This document shows positions 32,213-45,554 of a DNA stretch of 64,000 nucleotides, in pieces. The position numbers and the translations under genes were made by a program. The DNA is from Clusia tigrina (taxonomy: Eukaryota > Arthropoda > Insecta > Diptera > Clusiidae). Within the stretch, counting starts at the first letter, position 1. The number at the start of each line of letters is the position of its first letter. The stretch is taken from positions 27,246,516-27,310,515 of the forward strand of contig OV050030.1 of the NCBI GenBank assembly GCA_920105625.2. The letters are read 5' to 3'. The notes under the pieces are model-generated. The model searched no databases. It had not been told where the DNA came from and saw nothing but the letters and a program-made list of their open reading frames with translations.

Positions 32213-35200
32213 ACGTGTCCAACTAGATTGTCAATAAATTCGAGAAAAAAATAAACGTAAATTATTATTAATCTTTGTGGTAATGCATAATAACTTTAAT
32301 AATATGGATTGTATATTAGAGTGCAAATATTGATATAATTTTTCAACCCGAAGTCCACAGGGAACTTAATACTACGGAGAACTTTGTGATAATTACTTTT
32401 TTGTATGGATGTAGAGGTGTGATGCTGAAAAGAATAGAGCTGATGTGGAGAAAATTACTTTAGAAGTGGTTAAAATTGAGAGCAATTGTTCTGCTATATT
32501 TTTAAAATTGATCTTTGCGAGAACCGAAGATTGCGACACATACAGAGCCATGTCTAAATCACAGTGATCAAGAAAACCACCCATCATGCCATGGATGAAC
32601 TGTTGCAATTGGGTACACCAATTGTTACATAATTTAGAAACCAACTTCACTCAATTAACTATGCGAAGAATCAGTTCATCACCCGATCAGCCAATATTGA
32701 CTGTTGGAATAACGGCAGCATTGAAGCAAATCTGAAGAGTTTTCAATAAACAAATATATTAAAAACACTCTTCGCTTTCTCATCAGTATACCTGAGCGAT
32801 TTATACCTTCTTGGTTTTCGTTAAATGTACTTGAATCTGTGTGCACTCTATTAATAAATGATTTCAAGATAATCAAATACAAACTGGATTCAAGGTCATG
32901 CGACGAGATCGGTTCCCACCAAGAGGCTCACTGCTCTGAAATTGCTCCAATCTGACCTATAATAATTTGTTCCCAAATGTCAACGCAACTTGTCCGGTTT
33001 TATTAAATGCGCATTAATAAATTGTACTTCTTTATCGCATCCGTCACGATAACGCATGAGAAATGAGCGTGTTGAAAAGGCCATTTAACCAAATCCATAC
33101 CAAAATCAATTTGCATAATTTTTCCGAAGCAAATTTGAATTGGATTGAGTGAAAACGAAATGGAATAAAACTTTTTATGCAAATGTTGATAATTTTAATT
33201 AAAATCTTGGAATTGTTTAAAACCAGAATAGTTTAAAAATTGATTAAAACAAAATGTAACAATAAAATTTATGGCATTCGAATTGCTTAATTAACACGTT
33301 GAGCGTGTTTGGTTTTCGGGTTCACTGCTAACTGATTTTCCAAAAGCCCTCCAAGATTGCAAGCGACATAATTCGAAGCTGAAGAGGCACTACTTGTGGT
33401 GTGTGGCCCCTTTTCCTTTGTGTGAGTAGCAAAAGGAAAAGGGGCCGCACACTTTACTGAGGCCTTCCTCAACATTCGAAAGCATTCCAAGTCAGCTGGA
33501 AAGTGCATTCAATTTGTACGCTACATTGTAGAGTGTTGGAATAGTCATTAATACTTCACGTTTTATGGAAATATCAATTATAAAGTATTTTTATTATATA
33601 CCTAACTTAATCTGTTCAAAATTATACACACCCATTTTTGGGGAATATTTTATTAATAATTAGTTTCAAGCTTTGTGTTTAGCTTTGGCAAAAATTTAAA
33701 ATTAAACCACGGAAGTTGTTTGACTGCCCAACTTGGTCGATACTCATTGTCGAATTAGCATATTCAATTAATAATTCTTATGAGCTTTTGTCTTGTCGGC
33801 ATTATTTCCATAGTGGTTAATATAATCATGGGAGTTTTTAGTGTAAACGGCATCCCAAACTGGATTAGTTTCTCATCGTGAGTTGGAAACTGCGGTTACG
33901 GGTTCAGTCGTTGAGTTTATTAACTGACGTCAGCGGTGGAAGTGGTTGAAACTGGCCATGGTAATTTACGGTTAAGATAAGTAAATGTTCTTTGGATAAT
34001 GGAATAATTAGGTCTAATGACAACAAAAACATTAACAAAGGAGTTCTGACACATATATTTGAATTATACATAAAAACCTCAATATTAGATTTCGATATTT
34101 TGTATACGTACCCAATGCCGATTATGTTTTGTAGGATACAAGACGCTACGATCTAATAATAAGCATCCTAGTCTGGAAGTTCTGTTTTCGTAGATGCGAT
34201 TGCTGCCCAGATAATGCTCTCGAAATGGGTTCTTCTGTATCTCTTCCTATCGGTTCCTCTTCTTCTGAAACTGGGTCGATCATCTTTGTCTACATATTGT
34301 AAAATTGATCGAGTGAAATATCGTTCTTGGGCGGAGTAGCTGTAGAGATAAAAAATGAGACTGAAATAGACACTTAAAATATATTGAAGAAATCTTTTAA
34401 ATAAAGTCCCTTGAACCATGGTAATTTCATGACATGAATTGTTATTTTAACAATAATTGACCATTTCATTCTAATCCTATTAAAATGTTATTGTATGTTC
34501 ATGCAACACCATCCTCCACATGTATAACAGAGTGCTGATGTTTGGTTTGTAAATATAGAAAGATGTTCAAAGCTGGAAAAGGAATTAAGTACATGGAATT
34601 ATGTAATATGACCACTGTATTCAAGTATTTTTTCCATCTTTAGAATTAGCCCATTGAATATTGATAGACTGATTCCCATAAAATTAATGCATTCTCTACT
34701 CCTACACTGCCACAATGAAAACGTTACTCCTCTTCCCTGTGACAATGGCGTAATTTAATCTGTTTAATTCCAACAACTCTGAGAAAATATGTAGCACATG
34801 AAAAACAATCACACAACTTCTAAACTGACATGAATGAAATGGAAAACTGGGCACATACTCGTCTACACATGTAACAAAGGTTTAACTGCCCATAACAGAG
34901 CGAATCTCAAATATCAGAAAATCCTTTTACAAAAGGCACACATAAAATCAAATTGCATTCGGATTTGATGTACCAATTAATTTCATGTATTTAAGCGGCG
35001 ATTGGAGCATGGAGTGGAGCCTCAGCACGTCAAAAGTGACCAAGTGACAAATACTCCTAAGCTGTGCCTCTCTAGGAACGTGCATGCAGTTCGGTATTTA
35101 AGCTGTCAGGTGCCTATTCACTTGTCAATGTCATCATCGATGGGATTTGTTCGGTCGGATACATTTTTGTGTGCTGTGGAAAAGTGTCATGAAATTGGTG

Positions 35201-35650
35201 ATTATAATAATTTATTCAATTTACATACATTTTACTCTACTTTGTTTCCAGAGCAAACTATATAAAAGAATAATAGAACACAATTTCGAGCTATTTGCTA
35301 TTAATTAACTGCGATTATGGGCTGAATGTATACCTAAAGTGTGAACACGTGTATGCGATGGAAATAAGGAATAGGTTCAACAGATGATTAGCTTAGTTAT
35401 TGTGTGCTATGAGTCGACTTTTAAAACAAAGTTCGAATACAAATAGAATTGAAGTCAATTGTTTTATATAGTATGAGTAAGTACATTTCCTCATTTGACT
35501 CCAATCTGTCTGATCAGCGCTTTACAACTCACTGCTGTATCTATTATGATATGAAGCCCCGTTCAGTTGCATGATTCTTTGAACTGTAGAAAAGTGTGCG
35601 TTGGAGATGAGTCCGCTTTGTAGATGAAGTAATTTTATTATAGTGGAGAA
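32213..35650. other. Unassigned 3.4-kb stretch
   Basis: No recognisable gene or transposon protein. On the minus strand, a pyrimidine tract ending CTCTACAG precedes an open stretch at about 34168-34345 that could look like a 3' splice acceptor plus exon, but no domain supports it. A strong hairpin at 33399-33452 is listed separately. Confidence 0.4.
33399..33452. repeat. 20-bp hairpin
   Basis: GTGTGGCCCCTTTTCCTTT pairs with AAAGGAAAAGGGGCCGCACA, separated by about 12 bases, with one mismatch in the stem. Confidence 0.85.
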
Positions 35651-35652
35651 CT

Positions 35653-35845
35653 GCTTTATTTATTTATTAATACATCTTACACCATAATGAAGTACATGTA
35701 CAAGGGTTTAGGATAATGAGAACAAACAACTAGTTCTAGAGCAATATGTTGGATGCAGCATTTCGAGCAATACCTTGAGTGGGATTCGAACTCGCGATCA
35801 TATGACTTTGAGACTAGCATGCTTATTGGCGTTTGCAATTGGTTG
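35653..35845 (-). mobile_element. SINE family 1-related copy
   Basis: On the minus strand the head reads AATAAGCATGCTAGTCTCAA and has a B box-like AGTTCGAATCC (complement of 35782-35792). The tail CATTATGGTGTAAGATGTAT then TAATAAATAAA matches the tail of the full copy at 28053-28265. The body between them is different, so this may be a separate subfamily sharing head and tail. Confidence 0.72.
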
Positions 35846-35934
35846 ATATGGGTCTCTAGGATTACGCTTTAGTTTGCCAAGTTTCCATGATTAGTAATTA
35901 AATTGATTAATAAGTTTTCTTATTGTGTGTAGGG

Positions 35935-37400
35935 CATTTAAGCACCGCGACCTTTCAATCCATTGTGCCCGCCATCATAGGTTCAAAGTACATCTTTGAG
36001 TCCTATCCTATGAATAAACGTGATAACAAGTTTTGGCTCCAGAGGTTTCACATCACTGGCAGAGCCCTGGAAGAATCCCAAGTATTTCCTGCGGGTGTGC
36101 ATAAGAGCCGGACATTCTGTCAACACATGCAAAGACGTCTCCTCTTCCTCCATACAGAATCTGCAGCAGCCTTCCGTGGTGACCCCCATTCTCACCATAT
36201 GTGGGTTCAGTTTAAAGGGTCCTGTGAGTAGGCCTGTCATCATCCTAAGATTATTCTTACAGAGATTGATGGGTGATTCGAATCTCTTTAGGTGGTATGT
36301 CCCTAGCAGACTCTTTGATACCCTTAGGTCTGGTGTGTGAACCCAATGTTTGTGCCTATGGTGTCCCTCATCGATCCTAAGCTGGTTGAATAGCTTGCCC
36401 TTGCCTACACCACAGAGGTTTTCTGGGCGAAAAAAGGGTGTTGCAGCCCCCTTTCTTGAAAATTCGTCGGCAATCTCGTTCCCTTTTATGCCAGTATGTC
36501 CTGGAACCCGTAGAATGGTAACTTTGTTGCGTGACCTAAGAGCATTAAGTTTTTTTATGCACTCCCATATCAGTTCGCTTGGCTATCCGGTAAGATGGCA
36601 ATTTTCGTGCGCTCGTAACCTTATTCAATGTTGAAATGTGCACATCTCTCAATGGCGTGGATTTCCGACTGAAAGATGCCAGTATATTTGCCTAGGGATT
36701 CATAGTATTTGCATCTAGGTCCATATACCCCCGCGCCGGAACTCTCCTCTGTGAGAGATCCGTCGGTATACCAGGTGATCGTTGACTAATCTAACTTGTA
36801 GGTTTGGCTGAGACCTCTCCATGCATTCTGTTTTAAACAGCTTCGTGAAACTGTAGCGCGTATTTGAAAAGTCTTTTGGTATAAAGATGTCTGGAATGGT
36901 CTTTGATAATGTTTTATCCCTCTGACTCCCGATGAAACTTCCAAGACCATTTACTGCCCTCGTCATTCTATACAGAGCCCTCTTCTCTTATGTTTTCACA
37001 AATATTTTCAGGGGTGTGAGTTCCAGTAAGACGTTCAAGGCGTCTATAGGACAGGTTCTCATAGCCCCAGTTATACAGACGCCAGGAAGCCTTTGCACCT
37101 TAGCTAGTGCTTGCGCAAAGTTTAGTTGTCTTGCTTTCTTAGCCCACAGAACCGCTCCATAAGTGATCATCGGCCGTACTATCATGATGTACATCCATCG
37201 CAGGATCTTGGGATTGCATCCCCAATTTTTCCCCGCGATTGATCCTCATATCATGAGAGATCTTTTCGCTTTACTGATTATCTCATTGTAGTGAGACCTC
37301 CATGATAGTTTTCTATCTAGTATGATACCTAGATTTTTTATTGCAGATCGCACATTGATCTCCACTCCATTTAGATTAATATGTTAGTATAGACAGATCT
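35935..37400 (-). pseudogene. LINE 3' half (RT tail, RNase H, Cys/His tail)
   Basis: Minus strand, 5' to 3': RT tail AIKNLGIILDRKLSWRSHYN (about 37345-37290), IVRPMITYGAVLWAKKARQL and VCITGAMRTCPIDALNVLLE (37190-37020). RNase H follows: WYTDGSLTEESSGAGVYGP (first Asp, about 36770-36715), GIFQSEIHAIERCAHFNIE (Glu), and VPGHTGIKGNEIADEFSRKG (last motif, about 36515-36460). The Cys/His tail is MMTGLLTGPFKLNPHMVRMG then CCRFCMEEEETSLHVLTECP (36243-36090). Three of the four RNase H motifs are well preserved. Frames shift several times. The 5' end is truncated in the RT domain near 37385-37400. Confidence 0.85.
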
Positions 37401-40042
37401 AAGTGTAGGTTTAGATATTGTAGAGCCAAACTTAGCTTCATTCCATTCAGTTAATATAGAAGAATTTCAGGTTTAATGCAATAGAGCATTCTCAAGTTCA
37501 GTATGTGTTCAATCCCTTTGTATTATTCCTTTTTGGGGCTTAGAGTTAGTTGTAGTATATGAATTGTACTGTATCCTTTGATCTTAGAATACTTGGTTGT
37601 ATATTAAGTTTGATGATTTGGCGAACCGTTAGATTTATTAGATTTATTTAAGATTGTTATCCGCCGCGACCTGAAAGATCTATTTTGATGTCCCTATTTA
37701 TTTGAAAGATGAGGATAGTCTCATCTATAGATCTTCTGTCAGGTTAATTTCAGACGGGAATTCATGTATTTTGTAGGAAGCAAGCTGAGGGATATTGCTC
37801 ATATCTAAGATAAATTCTCCAAAACACCTGTGCATTTTGTGTGTCAAAGATCGTAGTCTGCGAACAGGTGCAATGAGGTTTCGTGAGTTTCTCCACAGAT
37901 CTGTGAACTACTAATCTGGGTTTTTTTAGGCTATTAGATAGTTGGCTGCTTTTCACGTTCAGGTTCTTTGCGGATTCTAGGACTTCGGTAGACAAATAAA
38001 AAAACCTAAGAAAGAGATTCAACAAGTCAGGAGATTTCTGGAATATATCAACCCAGAGAATCATATTTTGTAGAATGGAAACGAAAGCAAAATTCATTTG
38101 AAAGGTTTTTGTTTAATTGTCCCTTACTCTGTTCTGGGACAAGTGTTTGTAACGGTGCCATGTGGCTGAATGTGGCTGAATGTGTCTTTTGAAATGAATT
38201 CTCTTTTAAATCCCTTTTGGAGCAATTGTTGTAATAGTATTGTAGCATACCTGTTCCATGCACCAATGTACCCAACACCACACCCAATGGTGTCGGCTTC
38301 AGTTGCGCAAACGACGTTGGTGAACATAATTTCCAACTCATCAATTTTTGTTTCACACAAACAACTTCTTTAACATTTGACATTTAATAATAGTTGGGAA
38401 CCCGTAAACCCTTTGCTCTGCTCTCGCTTGTGACGCTGCAGCCCACAACAAAAACAATAACCGAGTGCATAACAGTTAACATGTCACTTGTGTCACATGC
38501 TGTCACAATTTGATAAATGAGGCTCATTTGTCAAATATGGTAATACAGTGAACATTTTCCAATGCAGCGGTGTTCCCAATACACCCAATACAATGAAATG
38601 TTCGTTGTTCGTTGTTGGTTATTTGCGGAGCGGTACAATTGCGTTTTCATATAAAGACATAAACGAAATTCCTGCAGCCTCTGAGATGCGGCTGTGGTTG
38701 CGGCTGTGCTGGGCTCCGTTTAAAGTGCGTACGAGTGCAGTTGGAGGTGTTCAGGCAGCACGCAACGATCGCCAGACGTGCTCTGGCGTTGACTGATGAC
38801 TTCGAAAATATTTTTTAAACACTATCATTAGCGACTTTACTGTATCATCCCGCCGCCGTTGCTTTAGTTCTGGCTGCTGCTGTGCCTGCATCCGTTACCG
38901 GCTGCCTCTTAAGACCCGTTAAAGCAAGAATTTGCCATGATAAATTATGCATTTGGCGTTTTATTATGTCTTAATTTGCACTTTAGCAATTTACAACCCG
39001 AAAATGCATTCCATGCCGCTCAAGCGACAATTTTCATGCTGCTCCGGCCGTTCCTGCAACTCAAGAATTTCGCACTTTTCAGTGTATGCGCAGTGGGTCA
39101 ACACCTACCTATGGGCAAGTCAAGCGGTCGCGGTTCAAGCTCTTTCCATGCCCGTACATGCACTTCTACGCTGCGGCCCGTTGCATTTTACGTTCACTTG
39201 TAAAAAAGAAATTAATTTCTTCATAATGCGTGGGGGAATTTGTTGCATGCGCTTTAATAATTTCTTAATCCCTCTTTTGTGGAGTTTTGAACTTGTTTGT
39301 GGGCTGTACCGAAATTTTTGAACTTGGTCGCTAGCTGGGCTGCGCCCCAAAGTTATCGGTTTGTGTGAGTTCTTTGTTAGGTGGTCGTTTGGGCACAGTG
39401 GAACGAAACGCAGAGTGGCTGACACAAATGTTCTCACAAGCAGCTCAGTGTATCGAATCGACATTTTTGAGAGGTAATATATTAACACTTTGTTTCCTAT
39501 GCAAAGAAAATATATATAGTAATGTGTTATATATTAATATATAGTTTAGACACTATACTTAGAAGAACACAATAAGACGAACGGACGGAGAAATTTGGTG
39601 ATTATAAAATAGAACACAAAGATTTTGGGTGGGTTTCTGAAAAGTGTGCGAAAGAAGTAACTATATTAGAAAAACTGTCTTATTATTATTATTATAATGT
39701 AATTATCAATTTGCCCCATTCAACCGGAGGTCGAATATCGATTAACAATATATAATATCGATTAACAATATATAATAGTAATTATTAAATAATTATATTA
39801 TAAATAATTATAAATTAGAATATAGCGATTCTCGGAAGGATTCCGATAAGAATGTGGACTGAGTTTATTATCAAAATTGTTATTATTATTATAACCTGTA
39901 ATCAGAAGGACTGCATTTTACCAGCAAAGTGCTAATTTGTATGAGACTGAGCACTGCTTTGTGTTTGTTGTGCATTCAGACAGAATGGACGAGTGACCAG
40001 ATCGAGAATCGTTGGTAAGCCTTGGATGAACTGTGAACCGGA
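37401..40042. other. Unassigned 2.6-kb stretch
   Basis: No protein I recognise. On the minus strand, AGATCTTTCAGGTCGCGGCG at about 37664-37683 resembles the 3' end of family beta LINEs, so a LINE 3' scrap may start there. A 21-bp direct repeat (ATATCGATTAACAATATATA) occurs twice at 39735-39777. Confidence 0.4.
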
Positions 40043-41050
40043 ACATAGGTTAGGTTAGGTTGGGAAGGCGCACTTCCACTTGGAGACATCTATGTCCATT
40101 GTGACTGCCTTCAAAAATGGCAGGAGGAGGCATACTCGTCTTTACCCTTGATTTCCGTAAACATTGGAAGTACCATCCCTATAAAACCATTTGATTTTCC
40201 GGATGAAAGTGAGCAGATCAGATAAGTCCACCTTCGTTATCTTTGTCAAGCTTGTGAAGAAGCGCCACCCCAAACATTGAAGTCGTTTCAACTGTAGTCT
40301 TGGACTTTGACATAAAAAGTGATGAATCGATTCTATCTCTTCTTCATCACGGCAACTCGTAAATAGCCCGCTCGACGGAACACGCCAAAGTTGAAGCATT
40401 GGTGCGATAGCACAATGCCCGGTAATGGCTCCCGTAAGCACCCTTACTGAAGGTTTGTTGAACCCTAAGATAACTTTCATTCTCTTCATGTGTAACCTAG
40501 GCCATAAGGCCCTTGAAACTTCATAGTCGTCACGATTAGTCCATAAGTTGTTTGTCACCGCAATAGTGAATTCATGTATGCTCCTAAACAGTTCACATAT
40601 CGGAATTTGTATCGAGGTATCTGCTTCGGTGATGTCCATTTCAGAGCCCCTTCGGCGCTAATTCATTCCCTCCTATATTGCTATGTCCGGGAACTCAGCA
40701 AAGTGAGTGTGGGGTCCAATGTTCAGTAGTGAGGTACGACATTTCATTACCAACTTCGATTTAACTGACTTGGATTATATTACCTTGCGCCGCCTGACTA
40801 TCCACAAAGATAGTGAAATTCGAAGTTCGAATTGTATTACTTTGTATCAAGCTGGCCGCTTTCTCAATGCATAGACTTCGGCCTGAAAGACGCTGCATGC
40901 GTCAGGCAGCCGATATGATTGTGTTGCCTGCAAACCTTCCGAGAAGACACCCGCCCCCGTTCCACCATCCATCTTTGAGCCGTCAGTGTAGATGATAATG
41001 TCAGAATTACGCGTCACAGAGCCTGACTCCCACTCTTCCCTGGTTGAACC
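40043..41050 (-). pseudogene. LINE RNase H and C-terminal fragment, family alpha
   Basis: Minus strand: RNase H begins YTDGSKMDGGTGAGVFSEGL (about 40990-40930), then SYRLPDACSVFQAEVYALRK with the Glu (about 40915-40860). The C-terminal region follows at 40639-40142 (TNRDDYEVSRALWPRLHMKR; ITGHCAIAPMLQLWRVPSSG; CRDEEEIESIHHFLCQSPRL; VDLSDLLTFIRKI). It is clearly the same family as 22925-23460, which lacks RNase H. The 3' end carries a TAGGTTAGGTTAGG-type repeat at 40045-40060. Confidence 0.85.
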
Positions 41051-41059
41051 GGAACATAG

Positions 41060-43105
41060 TTCAATATAAAAAGAATTGTTTAAATGAGCTTGTAAATGAG
41101 CTCGTCTAATAATAGCCCCCTTTCCCCTTCAACGAAGGGATCTGCAATGAGATAATTGCCAATAACATAACTAATATATCCCAGAAGTGAATTGAAATGT
41201 TTAATAATTTAAACACTTATAAAGAAAAAGTTTTCATGTAATATATATGCAAATACAGCGACTGTCTTAATGGACTTAGAACAGTACTGGAATTTTTCAA
41301 TTAGTTTGCTAATAAAATATAGAGACCTTCCATATAAACATTTAGTATTTTATATTACAGGTCCTTTGTTTGATCTTAGTGATTTTGGTGTTGAATTCAT
41401 ATCCCCACAACTATGCGGGTAAATGGAATGTAGCCCAACCTAATCACAGGTTGGTGATTATTTTATATACTACGATAACAAACAAATTATGTACACTTTC
41501 TATCCTAAGACTTTCACACGAAGTTGCTCGCCTACTTTTGTTTCTCAGAGTGTTTTTATAATTATATTTAATTATATTCAATAATATCATTAAACTCCAA
41601 GAATAAAATTAGTCTGCAATATTTCCCCACTGTGCTGGCGAATCGTATCCTTTGATTCTGACTTTACCGCTAAACTTTATTTTCATTATTAAGCCAGAGA
41701 TGTGCAGCATGCGCTCTGTTGGTGCAATTGAAGGTGTAACCATAAAGTTCGCGCGTATAACCGCCAAAAACAAGTTTTATGCGATAATTCAGCGTTTATA
41801 CTTGCCAAGATACCACGGCACGGACGACGAAAGGCGGAAGACAATTGGGTAAGTGAGAGATAAGAAAATAACATGTCATAAAGGAGTGTAATTTTGAGCT
41901 TAAGGCTAAACCCAAAAAGTCAAGAACAAAGTCAGAGGAAAAAAAAAGATTGCAATTTTTTTTGTGGGTTTGTTTTTTGTTTTTGTTTTTGTTTTTGTTA
42001 CTTACTCGTACATAAATTAAACAATGGACTTGACTGGGTGTGAAATGTGTGAGTGGAATGAGTACATTGAGGAAGAAGCTGAGGGGCTGGGGATAAACGG
42101 GCTCAGCGTTACATTACAAATGCAAATTGGGCACAAAGTAATGCGGTAAGCTGAATGCCGTTTGGATATAGAAATTCAAACACACATTTTATCAACAATA
42201 AATTACAATTTTAATCATGCCACAATGCGACGTATCACACTTCACTCTGTTTATAGGGCATCAGTTTGGAGCTCAATGCAAGCCAATGCATTGCCGTCCA
42301 CGCACACGCAGGCCTGTATTACGTACGCACAGCTCATTTAACTAATCCCAACCAAATGATAAATTATGACTTAAAGCGGCTTTATTAAATTTCAACTCGT
42401 CATTGCTAATGCATCATTTAAGAAAGTTTTTTCCTTCGTTCACCTTTTTTCAAAGAAAATTGTCACCATCCCATAAAAAGTCCCTACACAGAGGCACACA
42501 ACATCAGCAAACGACAACAACTACAATAGCAGCAACACCAGCAGCAGAGAAATTAGATGCGAAAGCACCGCACACATCCAAGGGCCCAGTGAGTCTCAGC
42601 AAGCGTATATTGTCGTTAGCAAAGAAACATTTTTTTCTTGTCGCTGAGAATAGACTTTTAAGCTTTTTAATGTTGCATCTTTGTGTGGCAGCAACAATAC
42701 CAACAATAACAGCAACAACAGCATAATTTAGCCTTTTCAGCTAACAAACGCTGATTGTGCGGTGTATTAAGTGCAAACATTAGCCGCAGACAATGCGTGT
42801 CTCACATGAGGCTACGCGATCAGCAACTGCTGCAACTTGCTTCAAAGTGCAACACTTACACACCCACACGCACACATGCGAACACTTGGGAAGCCAGCAA
42901 GAAAAGAAACGTGACAAAGCTTTCTTAGATTGTACAACAACACGTATTTCCTTCCACACACTGTGTGCGAATGATTATCAATCATTTTGAGATTAAAATT
43001 CCTTGTGGTGTTTTGTCACTCATTCGTAACGCTACGCAGTAAACGCTTACGCAAAAAAGGGAACCCAATTGGAAAAGTGGTCAACAGGAGCATCAACACA
43101 CAACT
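41060..43105. other. Unassigned stretch with simple T/G repeats
   Basis: A (TTTTTG)n-like run lies at about 41961-42000 and ACAACA-rich runs at 42505-42545. No coding domain seen in the frames at 41652-41874, 42403-42726 or 42793-42990. Confidence 0.4.
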
Positions 43106-43110
43106 GCTGT

Positions 43111-43202
43111 GAAGGAGGTAGACCCGTGGAGAAGGGTTACGATCAATTTGTTCTATGAAGGAGGTAGATCCATGGAGAAGGGTTACGATGAATTTGTTGT
43201 AG
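43111..43202. repeat. 46-bp tandem duplication
   Basis: GAAGGAGGTAGACCCGTGGA at 43111 recurs at 43157 as GAAGGAGGTAGATCCATGGA. The similarity continues through AGAAGGGTTACGAT and AATTTGTT. Confidence 0.9.
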
Positions 43203-43405
43203 AAGGTCATAGAAAACATGAAAGTTTTCTTGATGTATCTTTCGGAGTATCCACTAAGGAAGAATAAAAAAAACAGTACAAAGTTACATTGTGCAATATT
43301 ATGATGGTGGTCCAGACACTCCCCTCAATATATTTCATAATTATTTAAAGAGAAAAATTATTATTGCACTCAATGTTGAAATATACACCCAATTAATTGT
43401 TATTT

Positions 43406-43665
43406 TTGTCCGCTCAATATATTGAGCAGTATTGGAAAAAGGCGTTTGATTGTGATTTTGGTTCACTCAATATATTGTGCAGTATAGAGAAAAGGCCTTT
43501 GATTGTGATTATGATCCGCTCAACATATTGCTCAGTATTGAAAAGTGGCTTTTGATTCTGATTATGATCCGATCAATATATTGTGCAGTATTGGAAAAAG
43601 GCGTTTGAGTGTGATTATGATCCGGTCAATATATTGTGCAGTATTGAAAAAATGTGTATTGCACA
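43406..43665. repeat. 53-bp satellite-like array, five copies
   Basis: Units begin near 43407, 43460, 43513, 43566 and 43619. Each has CCG/ACTCAATATATTG-type sequence, then a CAGTATTGAAAA block and TTTGATTGTGATTATGATC. The unit contains the palindrome CAATATATTG, slightly varied between copies. Confidence 0.92.
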
Positions 43666-43670
43666 ATGTG

Positions 43671-44170
43671 GAACATTACTGTTTACAAAAAACAGATGAT
43701 GAAAGGAAGATACTCATCTAGGATTGTGCAATATGCCGCAAAGGAGGAAAACTACATGGTAGGGAAAAATTCACATTTGGAAGTCAACATAAAAAATAAT
43801 TTAGAATAGCAGAAATTGATATGAAAATAAAACTACTTTGTACTTTAGTAACCTCCACTTGACTACTGAGGAATCATTTGCCTGGATTGTGAATGAGACC
43901 CTTTCAGCAGATTGTGTAGAAAACATATTCATAAGTTCAATACTATATGGAGACAGCAACAAACAACACATTCGAGAAATAATCCTTGTACGAGTATGTT
44001 TACTATTGGACTACAATATAATATTACTACAACACAATCGAATCAACCCATCCTAGCTCCCAATCAATACAATTGACATATAGACTCCTATACATGAGTA
44101 AAGATATGCAAGTACAAAGAATACAATTACAAGCACAGGAGATACAAATTTTAGAAAATCCAGTATAGGA
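43671..44170. other. Unassigned spacer
   Basis: Nothing recognised; short frames only. Confidence 0.45.
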
Positions 44171-44174
44171 TTTG

Positions 44175-44358
44175 ATTAATCTGGGACTCATATACATTTT
44201 CATAATTGAAGGTTCGTATCCTGCCTCGGGTATGTTATAAAAAAAACTGTTTTCTAAACCTCTTTCCCCTGGAGTCGAGGCCTTATTTGCTAGTACTCAA
44301 TCCCCAAACACTTGCAGACATAATGAATTATGGTGCAAGGTATAAAAATAATAATAAT
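44175..44358 (+). mobile_element. SINE family 1 copy
   Basis: B box-like GGTTCGTATCC at 44211-44221 followed by CTGCC as in the full copy, body CTGGAGTCGAGGCCTTATTT and GCTAGTACTCAATCCCCAAA, tail GAATTATGGTGCAAGGTATA then AAAATAATAATAAT. The A box is decayed. Confidence 0.82.
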
Positions 44359-44359
44359 G

Positions 44360-45550
44360 CTTTCATTTAAAACAAAGTCTTTCTTTCTTATATACATTTT
44401 ATTGACTACTTTTCATTGGAAAGACCACTCGATTACTACAAAATCTCAATTAAATTCAATATAACTGCTCCTTAAGTCCTTCATTAAGACGTAATATAGT
44501 AAATACATACATACTCGTATTTGATGGGAAATCGTCATTAAAGCATCCTCAGGAAAGTATTAAACTAGTTAAATGTTTCACAATTTTTACACGACGTCTA
44601 CGGTTACAATAACTAAAGAAATGTGCCACCCACATCTTGGTTCCATATAAATACTTAAATTCGATAGTGTCTCCTGTAGTCTTACAATATTTTAGGTAAC
44701 CATATTAAGCACTTTTTCTGAAAGTACTCCCACCCCAGTTCTCATGTAGAGGCATGGGTCATGTAGTAATTTCCTACAGGGTAATGCTTTGTTCTGCTAC
44801 AGTTGATATCAGAATGAGAGCTAATCTATACACATGCTCCATCAAAATACATATATACTTACATATATACAGTCACACACATGGAGGGTTCATTTCCTTT
44901 AGCTTGTTTGGAAGATTTTGTTTTGTCGCCATCAATAAACTTTTACTTAGCATAAATACTTATAGTTTTTTTTCCGTCCATTGTCTCTTATTTTCAATTT
45001 TGGTTAAATAGATTGCAGGGCATTTGGAGGTGAACACGGGAGATAAATCTGTGTAAAGTAAAAGTGTGTGTAGTCATTGGCTCAAGAGTCTTACTTTATT
45101 CACAATGTGAACTTTTGTCTTTCGTCTATCCTCACGTTTACCAGCTTGACAAGTGGATTTAAATTGTTGATGTATGAGCGAAAAGTTGGTGTAACTTTTT
45201 GTATGAGGACTTGATAAGTGAATTGGAGGCACGTTTAAAGGGTTTATCAAGGGACATTTACGAATAACTTATATCTTTTTTGGTGTCGTAAGTCTTTAAA
45301 TTCATGAATAGAATTTACGTGAAAATTCTTTAAAATTCTTTCGACAGAAAGAAAAGGCGAATAAAGTAATTAAAAATGAAGATTGTAGTGGAGTGACGAG
45401 AGAAGACACTAGAACACAACACGATATGGAATATTTGGTGCTGTTAGAGAATGGAAACATATTTAATTTAGTCCCATTTAAAGAGGTGATTAGATCGAAC
45501 TGTTGTTCCTCACCACTAAGCATCTCATAAGAGCAAATTAGTCAAGGTAA
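44360..45550. other. Unassigned stretch
   Basis: AT-rich with no recognisable gene. The frames at 44754-45011 and 45302-45523 have no domain. Confidence 0.42.
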
Positions 45551-45554
45551 ATTT

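Noticed and set aside
31927..32226. 99-codon open frame as a host gene
   Set aside because: It lies almost entirely within the TIR element and ends inside or just past its right terminus; no domain, and the frame includes TIR sequence.
34168..34360. Possible terminal exon on the minus strand (pyrimidine tract and CTCTACAG followed by an open stretch)
   Set aside because: No partner exons, no recognisable domain, and two of the three frames are similarly open; the splice-like sequence can occur by chance.
40043..40062. TTAGG-type repeats resembling insect telomere sequence (also near 14017, 22930, 47100, 46683 and 30482)
   Set aside because: Each short TAGG/TTAGG run sits exactly at the 3' end of a LINE fragment and is only a few units long. 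They are LINE tails, not telomeres; Diptera also generally lack TTAGG telomeres.
43406..43665. CRISPR-like regular repeats
   Set aside because: The copies are directly tandem with no unique spacers, and the DNA is plainly eukaryotic.
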